From a bacterium (GTDB lineage Bacteria; Actinomycetota; Actinomycetes; Actinomycetales; Actinomycetaceae): 6,356 bases of DNA. Below the pieces are notes generated by a model. That model was not told where the DNA came from. It searched no databases and saw only the letters and a program-made list of their open reading frames with translations. The translations under genes were made by a program, and so were the position numbers. Shown one piece after another: positions 1 to 4,393 of this stretch (position 1 is the first letter of the stretch; the number at the start of each line of letters is the position of its first letter). The DNA is taken from positions 6,303 to 12,658 of the forward strand of contig JAUNRP010000029.1 of NCBI GenBank assembly GCA_030544165.1. The letters are read 5' to 3'.

Positions 1-60
1 TCCTTTAGATTCTTTGCGTCCTTTAGATTCTTTAGACAGTTTAGATCCTTTATGTCCTTT
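1..60. repeat. AT-rich imperfect 18-bp tandem repeat encoding a Lys-rich tail
   Basis: Two adjacent 18-bp units share their first 15 bases (tcctttagattcttt at 1-15 and 19-33). Partial copies of tttagat and tcctttg/tccttta follow to position 60. Read on the minus strand in the permease frame, they encode units of the type KESKG and RKESKG using AAA and TCT/GAA codons, unlike the GC-rich neighbourhood. The array begins at or before the window edge, so its full length is unknown. Confidence 0.7.
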
Positions 61-437
61 GCGAGGACTGGATTTCCAGGTTGCCGAGTCTCGAGACGAT
101 CCTGAGGCCGGCCCGCCCGACGTCCGGCGGGGGAAGAGAGCTACAACGCCAATCACGGCCACCACCACAATCCCGATGCTCCAGGCCACGGCGAGAGCTG
201 CCGTCGCCCACGGCGCGCCGCCTCGGAGTAGCGAACGCAGTGCCTCGATCAGCGGCGTGATCGGCTGGTGCTCCGCGAAGCCGCGCAGCCAGCCCGGCAT
301 CGTCGTGACAGGCACGAACGCGCTCAGGGGTACGGCAGGAACAGCAGCGAAAACCCGTAGCCACTGGCCACATCCGGCCCCGATGCCACCAGGTCCAGGA
401 GCGTGAACACCGCGGTGATGGCCGCGATCCATAGTGC
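1..437 (-). pseudogene. ABC-2 type exporter permease (DrrB-like), C-terminal remnant
   Basis: This is the last third of a DrrB-like ABC-2 membrane permease, the membrane half of a drug or lipid ABC exporter. One frame (437 down to 324) reads WIAAITAVFTLLDLVASG and continues to FLPYP, then meets TGA at 326-324. The next frame carries on without a gap (324 down to 1) with SAFVPVTTMPGWLRGFAEHQ, the family's signature, followed by PITPLIEALRSLL and a last membrane helix of alanines and valines. Adding one C to the C-run at 327-330 rejoins the two frames. The N-terminal five or so helices are missing: the first frame is closed upstream by TAA at 440-438, next to a DrrA-like tail at 497-547. After the last helix the frame stays open through a lysine-rich tail to position 1. 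The family assignment is confident; the C-run could also be a sequencing error. Confidence 0.75.
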
Positions 438-496
438 TTATGAGTCCCAGAGCCCCGCGCCACCCACTCAGGCACATCCTCGCGGGCGGCGCGGGC

Positions 497-547
497 TCCC
501 GTCGACTCGAGGAGAACGTCGTCCAGTGTGAGCTTGCGCAGGCTCAC
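497..547 (-). pseudogene. ABC exporter ATPase (DrrA-like), last codons only
   Basis: The minus strand from 547 encodes VSLRKLTLDDVLLESTG. It closely resembles the C-terminal end of DrrA-type ATPases, where a conserved (R)xPTLDDVFLxLTG segment sits just before the stop codon. No Walker A, signature or Walker B segment can be found upstream in the minus-strand direction, where the frame closes at a TGA near 592. After the motif the frame runs on into out-of-frame permease sequence instead of stopping. This fits a deletion that removed most of the ATPase and the N-terminal part of the permease and joined what was left. The match is short, so the assignment rests on the motif plus the DrrB-like remnant beside it. 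Confidence 0.5.
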
Positions 548-644
548 TGACGAAGACGCACCCGAGGCCGTACCGGTTCGGAGGTGGAGTCACGAGCTGG
601 AAGGTGAGCTCCGCCGTCGGGAAAGGGACGTGACTCGTACCGCT

Positions 645-674
645 TTGGTGGACTCGCATCGGGACGGGTACCCT
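645..674 (+). promoter_or_regulatory. Promoter for tRNA-Ser
   Basis: A -35-like TTGGTG (645-650) and a -10-like TACCCT (669-674), which fits the actinobacterial TANNNT pattern, are separated by 18 bp. The -10 box lies 13 bp before the first base of tRNA-Ser. The same 18-bp arrangement precedes the next tRNA, which supports both calls. Confidence 0.55.
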
Positions 675-687
675 TGGTGGGTTACTG

Positions 688-777
688 GGAGACGTCGCAT
701 AGTGGCCTAGTGCGCGGCCCTGCTAAGGCCGTAAGGGGTCTACCCCTTCGTGGGTTCAAATCCCACCGTCTCCGCCA
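688..777 (+). tRNA. tRNA-Ser(GCT), CCA encoded
   Basis: The cloverleaf is complete. The acceptor stem is GGAGACG (688-694) with CGTCTCC (767-773). The anticodon stem CGGCC/GGCCG (715-719, 727-731) encloses loop CTGCTAA with anticodon GCT at 722-724. A long variable arm built on GGGG/CCCC is typical of serine tRNAs. The T arm is GTGGG-TTCAAAT-CCCAC. The discriminator base is G774 and CCA is encoded at 775-777. It decodes AGC and AGT serine codons. Confidence 0.97.
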
Positions 778-779
778 AC

Positions 780-818
780 CTGAGGGCCCCGGATTCCGTG
801 AGTTTCCGGGGCCCTCAG
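780..818 (+). terminator. Hairpin terminator of tRNA-Ser
   Basis: A perfect 14-bp inverted repeat, CTGAGGGCCCCGGA (780-793) with TCCGGGGCCCTCAG (805-818), has an 11-nt loop and starts 2 nt after the encoded CCA. There is no long T tract, only CTCTTCC, which is common for actinobacterial terminators. Confidence 0.8.
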
Positions 819-944
819 CTCTTCCGGCCGGTTGCCGAGCCCCCTCCCGGGCTCTCCCATTCCCGACGGCGGAGCCTCCCTCCGTCAGCCATCTCGCCAT
901 GGTCCGGGGGTGGGTGTGGATCGCGTCACGATCACCCCTCCCGG

Positions 945-974
945 TTGGATCAGGGTCCAGCAAACGAGTAAAGT
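945..974 (+). promoter_or_regulatory. Promoter for tRNA-Arg
   Basis: TTGGAT (945-950) and TAAAGT (969-974) are separated by 18 bp. The -10 box lies 11 bp before the first base of tRNA-Arg. The match to a housekeeping-sigma promoter is better than for the tRNA-Ser promoter. Confidence 0.65.
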
Positions 975-985
975 GATCTCTTGCT

Positions 986-1058
986 GCGCTCGTAGCTCAA
1001 TGGATAGAGCATCTGACTACGGATCAGAAGGTTGGGGGTTCGAGTCCCTTCGAGCGCG
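986..1058 (+). tRNA. tRNA-Arg(ACG), CCA not encoded
   Basis: The acceptor stem is GCGCTCG (986-992) with CGAGCGC (1051-1057), and G1058 is the discriminator. The D arm is GCTC/GAGC. The anticodon stem TCTGA/TCAGA (1012-1016, 1024-1028) encloses loop CTACGGA, with anticodon ACG at 1019-1021. A34 is normally deaminated to inosine, so the tRNA reads CGT, CGC and CGA. The T stem GGGGG/CCCTT contains two G-U pairs. The 3' part, from 1025 on, is the left attachment site of the island. The tRNA is intact because the island supplies the same 3' sequence. Confidence 0.97.
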
Positions 1059-1062
1059 CGGA
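1025..1062 (+). repeat. attL: 38-bp direct repeat in the tRNA-Arg 3' end
   Basis: These 38 bases, from the 3' strand of the anticodon stem to 4 nt past the discriminator, are identical to 4394-4431. The identity breaks on both sides (T1024 versus C4393, C1063 versus A4432). The 3' end of a tRNA gene is the classic attachment site of tyrosine-recombinase elements, and the duplicated copy keeps the tRNA whole. Confidence 0.9.
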
Positions 1063-1066
1063 CCAG

Positions 1067-1094
1067 GGTCCCTCGGCGGAAACGCCGGGGGACC
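1067..1094 (+). terminator. Hairpin terminator after tRNA-Arg, inside attL side of the island
   Basis: A 12-bp stem, GGTCCCTCGGCG (1067-1078) with CGCCGGGGGACC (1083-1094), is fully paired with one G-U and capped by a GAAA tetraloop. It starts 8 nt after the tRNA. It lies beyond the att core, so it belongs to the island and replaces the chromosomal terminator now found at 4434-4476. Confidence 0.75.
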
Positions 1095-1339
1095 TCTCAG
1101 TTTCAGGGAGCCGTTCCCGGTCAAAGAGGACCGCGACACCCACCCCCAGGACGCGCGCCACGTCATCCAGTTCCTCCAGCTGCCACTGACGTTTGCCGTT
1201 CCAGCGGAGGTTCAGCACTGACTGACTCATGTTCAGCGCTCGCGCCAGAGCGCTCTGCGAGTATCTGGCACCGCAGTGGAAGCGAGGAGAGACGTATCCC
1301 GAGCGAAGAGTGGACTCAGGAGCATCCGGAACAACCTAT

Positions 1340-1395
1340 GCGATTAAGGCTGGCTAGTAGCGTTGTAGGTGTCTATCTGTTTGAGCCGTAATCGC
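1340..1395. repeat. Inverted repeat, 11 of 12 bp, 32-nt spacer
   Basis: GCGATTAAGGCT (1340-1351) is the reverse complement of AGCCGTAATCGC (1384-1395) except at one base. It sits just upstream of the XRE remnant as read on the minus strand. It may be an operator pair or a leader stem. Confidence 0.5.
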
Positions 1396-1397
1396 TG

Positions 1398-1414
1398 CGC
1401 ATGGATGACATGCG
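1398..1414. promoter_or_regulatory. Operator-like palindrome CGCATG-N5-CATGCG
   Basis: A perfect 6-bp palindrome around a 5-bp centre (CGCATG 1398-1403, GATGA 1404-1408, CATGCG 1409-1414) has the size and symmetry of a dimeric repressor site. It lies 3 bp from the 12-bp inverted repeat at 1340-1395, in the gene-free space between the XRE remnant and vanZ. Confidence 0.35.
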
Positions 1415-1521
1415 GGCACGGGCGACCTTGTTAGGTGAGGCGTCGGATGGCCGAAAATGTGGTTTGAGCATGATGCGGACACCGCCATGGACTATATGGT
1501 GCACGTTGTGTGAAGAGCGTT

Positions 1522-1585
1522 GGATTCCGTTGCGATGAATGTCCTTTGGCAGCTCTCGAGGAGGGTATGGTTGAGGGCGGAATCC
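1522..1585. repeat. Inverted repeat GGATTCCG / CGGAATCC, 48-nt spacer
   Basis: GGATTCCG (1522-1529) is the exact reverse complement of CGGAATCC (1578-1585), upstream of vanZ. It could be paired operators or a weak leader fold. An 8-bp match at this distance can also arise by chance. Confidence 0.3.
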
Positions 1586-1667
1586 GTTCATTCGTTCCAT
1601 GATGCAAATGGACGTGAAAACTTCTTGTTGGTTTATTCGTCGGCAATCGGAGGCGAGGTAGACTCAG

Positions 1668-2255
1668 GTGCAGCAGCTACTTCAGCGGTATGCATTTCAT
1701 CTATCGATGATAGTCTTGGCGCTTCTCTTGCTCTTGATAGTTTGTGCACTAATTGCCTCGTCGAAGCATGTGAATGCCCGAATGAGGGCATTCACATGTT
1801 TGAAGTGGGGGATTCTTGCCGTGGGATCAGATGCTGTAGCCCTATTGACTCTAACGCCTTCCCTAGAGCAAACCGGGCGAAGTGTGCAACTTATTCCAGG
1901 AAGCGTGATTCTTGCCGGTTTCGATGGAGCGGCTTCCCGCGCAGAAATTCTGGTAAATTTACTGCTTCTTTCTTGGCTGGGTCTACTGCTTCCTCTGCTG
2001 AACGAAAGCGTCTTTTCGGTTTCCCGCTCATTCTTGGTGGTAATGGTAACCTCGATCCTTGTTGAGGTTTTGCAGTACTCTTTGAACGTAGGGCGGGCTT
2101 CCACTATTGATGATGTGTTGCTTAATTCTCTGGGAGGGCTTCTAGGGGCTCTCTTTGGTGTCTGGGTGGTCCGGCCCTGGGTGCGCAGCCGAAAATGGCT
2201 GCACACCCAGGAATCTAATGCATATGAACGGCGCAGGCGTGTGGGCCTTTGTTGA
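1668..2255 (+). CDS. VanZ-family integral membrane protein
   Basis: This 195-aa protein has about five hydrophobic segments (roughly residues 10-31, 45-62, 93-112, 118-138 and 147-168). The VanZ pattern is clear: a helix beginning N-L-L-L then LGLLLPLL, a later E-x-L-Q at the end of a helix, and IDDVLLNSLGGLLGALFG, the conserved D-D-x-x-x-N-x-x-G-G-x-x-G end of the domain. VanZ is known for low-level teicoplanin resistance in Tn1546; the role of most family members in the cell envelope is unknown, so no drug phenotype should be assumed. GTG at 1668 is chosen because GAGG ends 9 nt before it and GGAGG lies just upstream. The gene is AT-richer than the chromosome around it, which suggests separate transfer. 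Two strong stem-loops lie within the coding sequence (1764-1801 and 2177-2210). It converges on the nucleotidyltransferase gene, 50 bp away. Confidence 0.85.
   Translation: MQQLLQRYAFHLSMIVLALLLLLIVCALIASSKHVNARMRAFTCLKWGILAVGSDAVALLTLTPSLEQTGRSVQLIPGSVILAGFDGAASRAEILVNLLLLSWLGLLLPLLNESVFSVSRSFLVVMVTSILVEVLQYSLNVGRASTIDDVLLNSLGGLLGALFGVWVVRPWVRSRKWLHTQESNAYERRRRVGLC
1764..1801. repeat. Strong stem-loop inside vanZ (first)
   Basis: CATGTGAATGCCC (1767-1779) and GGGCATTCACATG (1786-1798) form a perfect 13-bp stem with loop GAATGA. It extends to 16 bp (1764-1801) with one G-U pair. It lies about 100 nt into the coding sequence, between the first and second membrane segments. Confidence 0.7.
2177..2210. 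repeat. Strong stem-loop inside vanZ (second, 3' end)
   Basis: CTGGGTGCGCAGCC (2177-2190) and GGCTGCACACCCAG (2197-2210) pair at 13 of 14 positions around loop GAAAAT. The hairpin sits after the last membrane segment, within the final 26 codons. No T tract follows, so it is a poor classical terminator, but it could end or stabilise the vanZ transcript. Confidence 0.65.
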
Positions 2256-2305
2256 AGAAGGGCGCTGTCGGCAACTTTTCGGCGACGATGGTGCGCTTCC
2301 GTGCG

Positions 2306-2899
2306 TCAGAGGCTCGGGCCGGGGTTGTGCCCCGACCTGTGGTGGTCTGAGCTCGACGAGGGGAAGGCTCTCCCGAGTACGTCGTGGATGAGGTACTGGT
2401 GGCGCGGTTGAAGTCGTTCGGCCGGATAATGCTGTTCCAGTAGCCCGAGGAGCTGGCGAGGGGTCCGGAGGTTGAGCTTCCGTGTCAAGATTGCGGCGTC
2501 TTCAAGATCTCGGCCGCCGCGCCCGGAGTGAAGCTTCATTGCGAGCAGGTACTCGGGCGAGGCGACGAAGACGCGAAGGTTTTCGCGTTCGAGCACGGGG
2601 ATTGGGCGAGGGTCGGGTCCGGGGAGAAAGCCCTTGGCGCCGTCGTTAAGCCAGTCGGCGGCGAGGTTGTGGCGTTCCGCGATCTCGGCGACCATGGTGC
2701 GCATTGGCGCGGTGGGCCGGAAGAGTCCGTCGACGTCGATGGTGGTGCGGGCTTGATCATAGGCGAGGGCCATTGCTGCTCCGCCGACGATGAAGAGTTC
2801 TCCCGTTTCTCCTTGGGCTTCGAGTTTGTCAGCGAGTTCGTTGAGAAGTGCGCGGACTGTGCTCGCGTCAAGGTGTGGTGTGGGCTCCATGGGGATCAC
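2306..2899 (-). CDS. DUF6036/AbiEii-like nucleotidyltransferase, putative toxin
   Basis: This 197-aa protein is a minimal nucleotidyltransferase. Residues 35-60 hold the fold's active site: ELFIVGGAAMAL with the G39-G40 turn, then TIDVDGLF with D55 and D57 as metal-binding aspartates. WLND (83-86) and the block around 114-134 (SPEYLLAMKL, then R127, R130, D131 and D134) match the DUF6036/AbiEii group. Family members act as toxins in abortive-infection and toxin-antitoxin pairs by transferring nucleotides to RNA or protein targets; the target here cannot be read from sequence. The gene follows its partner with a 4-bp GTGA overlap, so translation is probably coupled. ATG at 2890 is an alternative start, and neither start has a clear Shine-Dalgarno. 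All key residues are present and the frame is intact. The family is confident; the toxin role is inference from the pair. Confidence 0.82.
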   Translation of the reverse strand: MIPMEPTPHLDASTVRALLNELADKLEAQGETGELFIVGGAAMALAYDQARTTIDVDGLFRPTAPMRTMVAEIAERHNLAADWLNDGAKGFLPGPDPRPIPVLERENLRVFVASPEYLLAMKLHSGRGGRDLEDAAILTRKLNLRTPRQLLGLLEQHYPAERLQPRHQYLIHDVLGRAFPSSSSDHHRSGHNPGPSL

Positions 2900-3393
2900 G
2901 CCCGCGAGAGGTCGCGTTTGGCGATGAAGATGCCACGTTTACGGAATTCTGGGGGGCTTTCGGTGTGGGCGATCGCGCGGAGTCCTGGGCCGGGGTCACC
3001 GGGGTACCACGCTGAGGTGGCGCGGCGTGGGTCGGTCGCCCACTCTGGAGGTTGCCAGTCGTCGCGGTGGGCGAGGTGTGCGGCGAGTGCGGCGATGGCG
3101 GCGTCGATCTGTCGCGCGCCGGTGGGTGCTGGCTCTCGGTCGAAGACGTGGCGTGCGACGTTGGCTTCTCCGGCTCGGAGCAAGGAGGTGTAGACGTCGA
3201 GGGTCTGGAGGATGCCGAATCGCCATGCCTCGGTGAGGTTTCCCTCGGTGGCGATGATGTGGGCGGCGAAGCGGGCTTCGTCGGCGGCGTCGCGGCGGAG
3301 GGTTGTCGCGCCGGGGAGCTGTGACCAGTCAGGTTCTGGCTGGCTCATCGCGTACTCGAACAGCTCAGCGACGATGGCGCGGGCCTCGGTCAT
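2896..3393 (-). CDS. Small helical partner of the nucleotidyltransferase, putative antitoxin
   Basis: This 165-aa protein starts at ATG 3393, chosen because AGGAGG lies exactly 8 nt upstream. The GTG at 3402 overlaps that ribosome site and is unlikely to be used. It is rich in alanine, glutamate and arginine, is probably mostly helical, and has no signal peptide or membrane segment. A central helical part (about residues 40-95) is followed by a tryptophan- and proline-rich stretch (QPPEWATDPR, then SAWYPGDPGPG). The C-terminus reads SPPEFRKRGIFIAKRDLSRA, an ending I associate with small proteins encoded next to DUF6036 nucleotidyltransferases. It contains no clear HEPN (R-x4-6-H) motif and no helix-turn-helix that I can see. 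Its 4-bp overlap with the nucleotidyltransferase suggests an operon and a fixed ratio. Antitoxin or specificity subunit are both possible. Confidence 0.6.
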   Translation of the reverse strand: MTEARAIVAELFEYAMSQPEPDWSQLPGATTLRRDAADEARFAAHIIATEGNLTEAWRFGILQTLDVYTSLLRAGEANVARHVFDREPAPTGARQIDAAIAALAAHLAHRDDWQPPEWATDPRRATSAWYPGDPGPGLRAIAHTESPPEFRKRGIFIAKRDLSRA

Positions 3394-4259
3394 GTTCTCC
3401 ACCTCCTGTCTTCAAGCGTATCGGGTCGGTCACAGCGATGGTCCGTGGTCGCGGCTGTGTGGGTCTGGTCCTTGCCGTGCGGTGGGGGAGGGGCGGGCCT
3501 GTTGAGTGTTCTCGGCCGGTGTTGGGGGTTGTTGGTCGACGGGGAGGCCGAGACGCGTCTGGTAGTCGCGGATGCCTGCCGTGAGGTCTCGATGTTGTGC
3601 TGGGCGGCCTTCCATTGCGGGCTTCCTCGCCGTTGCGCGCGGGCGAGGGTTTCCATGCGGGGCAGCGCGCGTTGGAGCCGTTCGAGGGTCTGGCGTGCAG
3701 CGTGTGCTCCTGCCTCGCTCCACCCGGTGGTGATGGCGGGTTTGCTGACAGCCGGTGTGTATTGTTCGAGCTTCTCGCGGGCGGCTGCGGCGGCCGCGTC
3801 GAGACCACGGTCGGAGTTGTCTCGTGCGAGGGCCTCGGTGAGTTGGTCGCTGGCCTCGCGGACGTCTTGCGAGATGACGTGGACGAGGTTTGCGCGGCGC
3901 TCCTCCGGCGTGGGAATGGGTAAGGGGGGTCCCACGCTGACGCTTGGAAGTGCTGCTGCCGGGTTGTCCTCCCGCAGCTGGGTGTGCTGAGCCCAGGCGA
4001 AAAAGGTCCGCAGTGATGCGCGCGCAGAGCGTCGTGTCTCGGGTGACCAGTTTCTTGAGCCAGTCCAGACAATAAGGTCATCTTCCGTGATGCTGTCCGG
4101 TCCGTCTGGATGTGCGCGCGCGAGGCGGCGAATGAGGTCCGATCGTGTTTCGATGGTCGTCTCAGCCTTGCCGGCAGTGTGCAGGTATGCGGCGAAGCGG
4201 TCGATGCTGTTTCGCCAGCAGTCAGGTACGGGCTGGGCGCGCAGGTCGTCATAGTCCAT
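3390..4259 (-). pseudogene. Tyrosine recombinase core-binding domain joined to a foreign C-terminal region
   Basis: The frame opens at ATG 4259, 134 nt inside attR. Residues 14-105 are the SAM-like core-binding domain of a phage-type integrase: WRNSIDRFAAYL, then TTIETRSDLIRRLARAHPDG, TEDDLIVW, SPETRRSARASLRTFFAWA and DNPAAALPSV. At PIPTPEE (about 111-117), where the catalytic domain should begin, the sequence changes to an unrecognised helical region with no R, HxxR or Y catalytic signature. Around 3586-3594 the coding signal changes frame: the track open to 3390 becomes proline/threonine-rich with poor GC3, while the adjacent frame reads DLTAGIRDYQTRLGLPVDQQ and ends at TGA 3432-3430. One extra base near ATCGAG would restore it. 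So both a fusion or deletion and a frameshift are likely. The protein should bind att-type DNA at most and cannot recombine. The C-terminal part might come from a mobilisation or relaxase-type protein, but I do not recognise it. Confidence 0.7.
3402..3407 (-). promoter_or_regulatory. Ribosome binding site AGGAGG that fixes the start at 3393
   Basis: CCTCCT on the plus strand is AGGAGG on the minus strand, 8 nt before ATG 3393. It is the best Shine-Dalgarno sequence in the window and indicates that the two-gene module is translated independently of the broken integrase frame upstream. Confidence 0.8.
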
Positions 4260-4302
4260 CGGAGAAGCATCAGTACTATCCGAGACGATTGTGTAGTCGG
4301 CC

Positions 4303-4311
4303 TGTGGACAA
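4303..4311 (-). other. Exact actinobacterial DnaA-box sequence TTGTCCACA
   Basis: The minus strand reads TTGTCCACA, the consensus box of high-GC actinobacteria, between the integrase start and attR. It is a single box with no cluster around it, so it is probably incidental. Two near matches (TTCTCCACA near 5341 and TTTCCACA near 5368) lie outside the island. Confidence 0.2.
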
Positions 4312-4393
4312 ATGTGCAGGTGAATCCGGTTGTACGTGAGAGTGACGGCGGTCGCGGAACTCTGAGAGCTGCACGACTACGCCCGAGCCACAC

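Larger units (their letters stand above)
1024..1281 (-). pseudogene. XRE-family DNA-binding repressor, N-terminally truncated
   Basis: The minus strand reads ARYSQSALARALNMSQSVLN from about 1269, then LRWNGKRQWQLEELDDVARV and LGVGVAVLFD. This is most of an XRE (Cro/cI-type) helix-turn-helix domain, with helices 2 to 5 in good order. The first helix is missing: upstream residues (about 1281 to the TAG at 1338-1336) do not resemble the family, and no ATG, GTG or TTG lies there in frame. The only start is ATG at 1230-1228, inside the recognition helix region. Downstream the frame runs through the terminator and antisense into the 3' half of tRNA-Arg, stopping at TGA 1026-1024. Its last residues (ARSKGLEPPTF) are therefore only tRNA read backwards. 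In phages and integrative elements such proteins repress lytic or excision genes. Here it is probably dead, or a relic of the island's control module. The domain call is confident; the functional state is uncertain. Confidence 0.6.
1282..1667. other. Gene-free regulatory-looking region of the island
   Basis: I see no convincing gene in these roughly 390 bp. Open frames here are short, lack good ribosome sites and resemble nothing. The stretch contains three inverted repeats listed separately and ends in the vanZ ribosome binding site (GGAGG at 1649-1653 and GAGG at 1655-1658). It separates the leftward XRE remnant from rightward vanZ, so it is the natural place for a divergent promoter-operator. 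I could not pick a promoter with confidence. Confidence 0.45.

Noticed and set aside
1..60. CRISPR-like array from the regular AT-rich repeat
   Set aside because: The units are contiguous 18-bp copies without spacers and stay in frame with a coding sequence.
14..406. Plus-strand open frame beginning MRPLDSLDSLDPL
   Set aside because: It is the shadow of the lysine-rich repeat and permease remnant on the other strand, which match a known family.
837..940. Several short hairpins between the two tRNA genes
   Set aside because: The stems are 5-6 bp (for example GATCG/CGATC at 919-933) in very GC-rich sequence and are expected by chance. The real terminator is at 780-818.
682..963. Minus-strand open frame over tRNA-Ser with a WRRRWDLNPRRG segment
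   Set aside because: The WDLNPR-type peptide is a well-known artefact of reading a tRNA gene backwards. The rest is GC-rich noise.
1520..2065. Plus-strand 181-aa open frame overlapping vanZ
   Set aside because: It lies in a different frame from the clear VanZ membrane pattern, has no matching motif or good ribosome site, and runs into vanZ only by lack of stops.
3365..4393. 342-aa minus-strand frame overlapping the integrase remnant
   Set aside because: Its translation is proline/serine/threonine-rich noise. The integrase core-binding domain is in the neighbouring frame.
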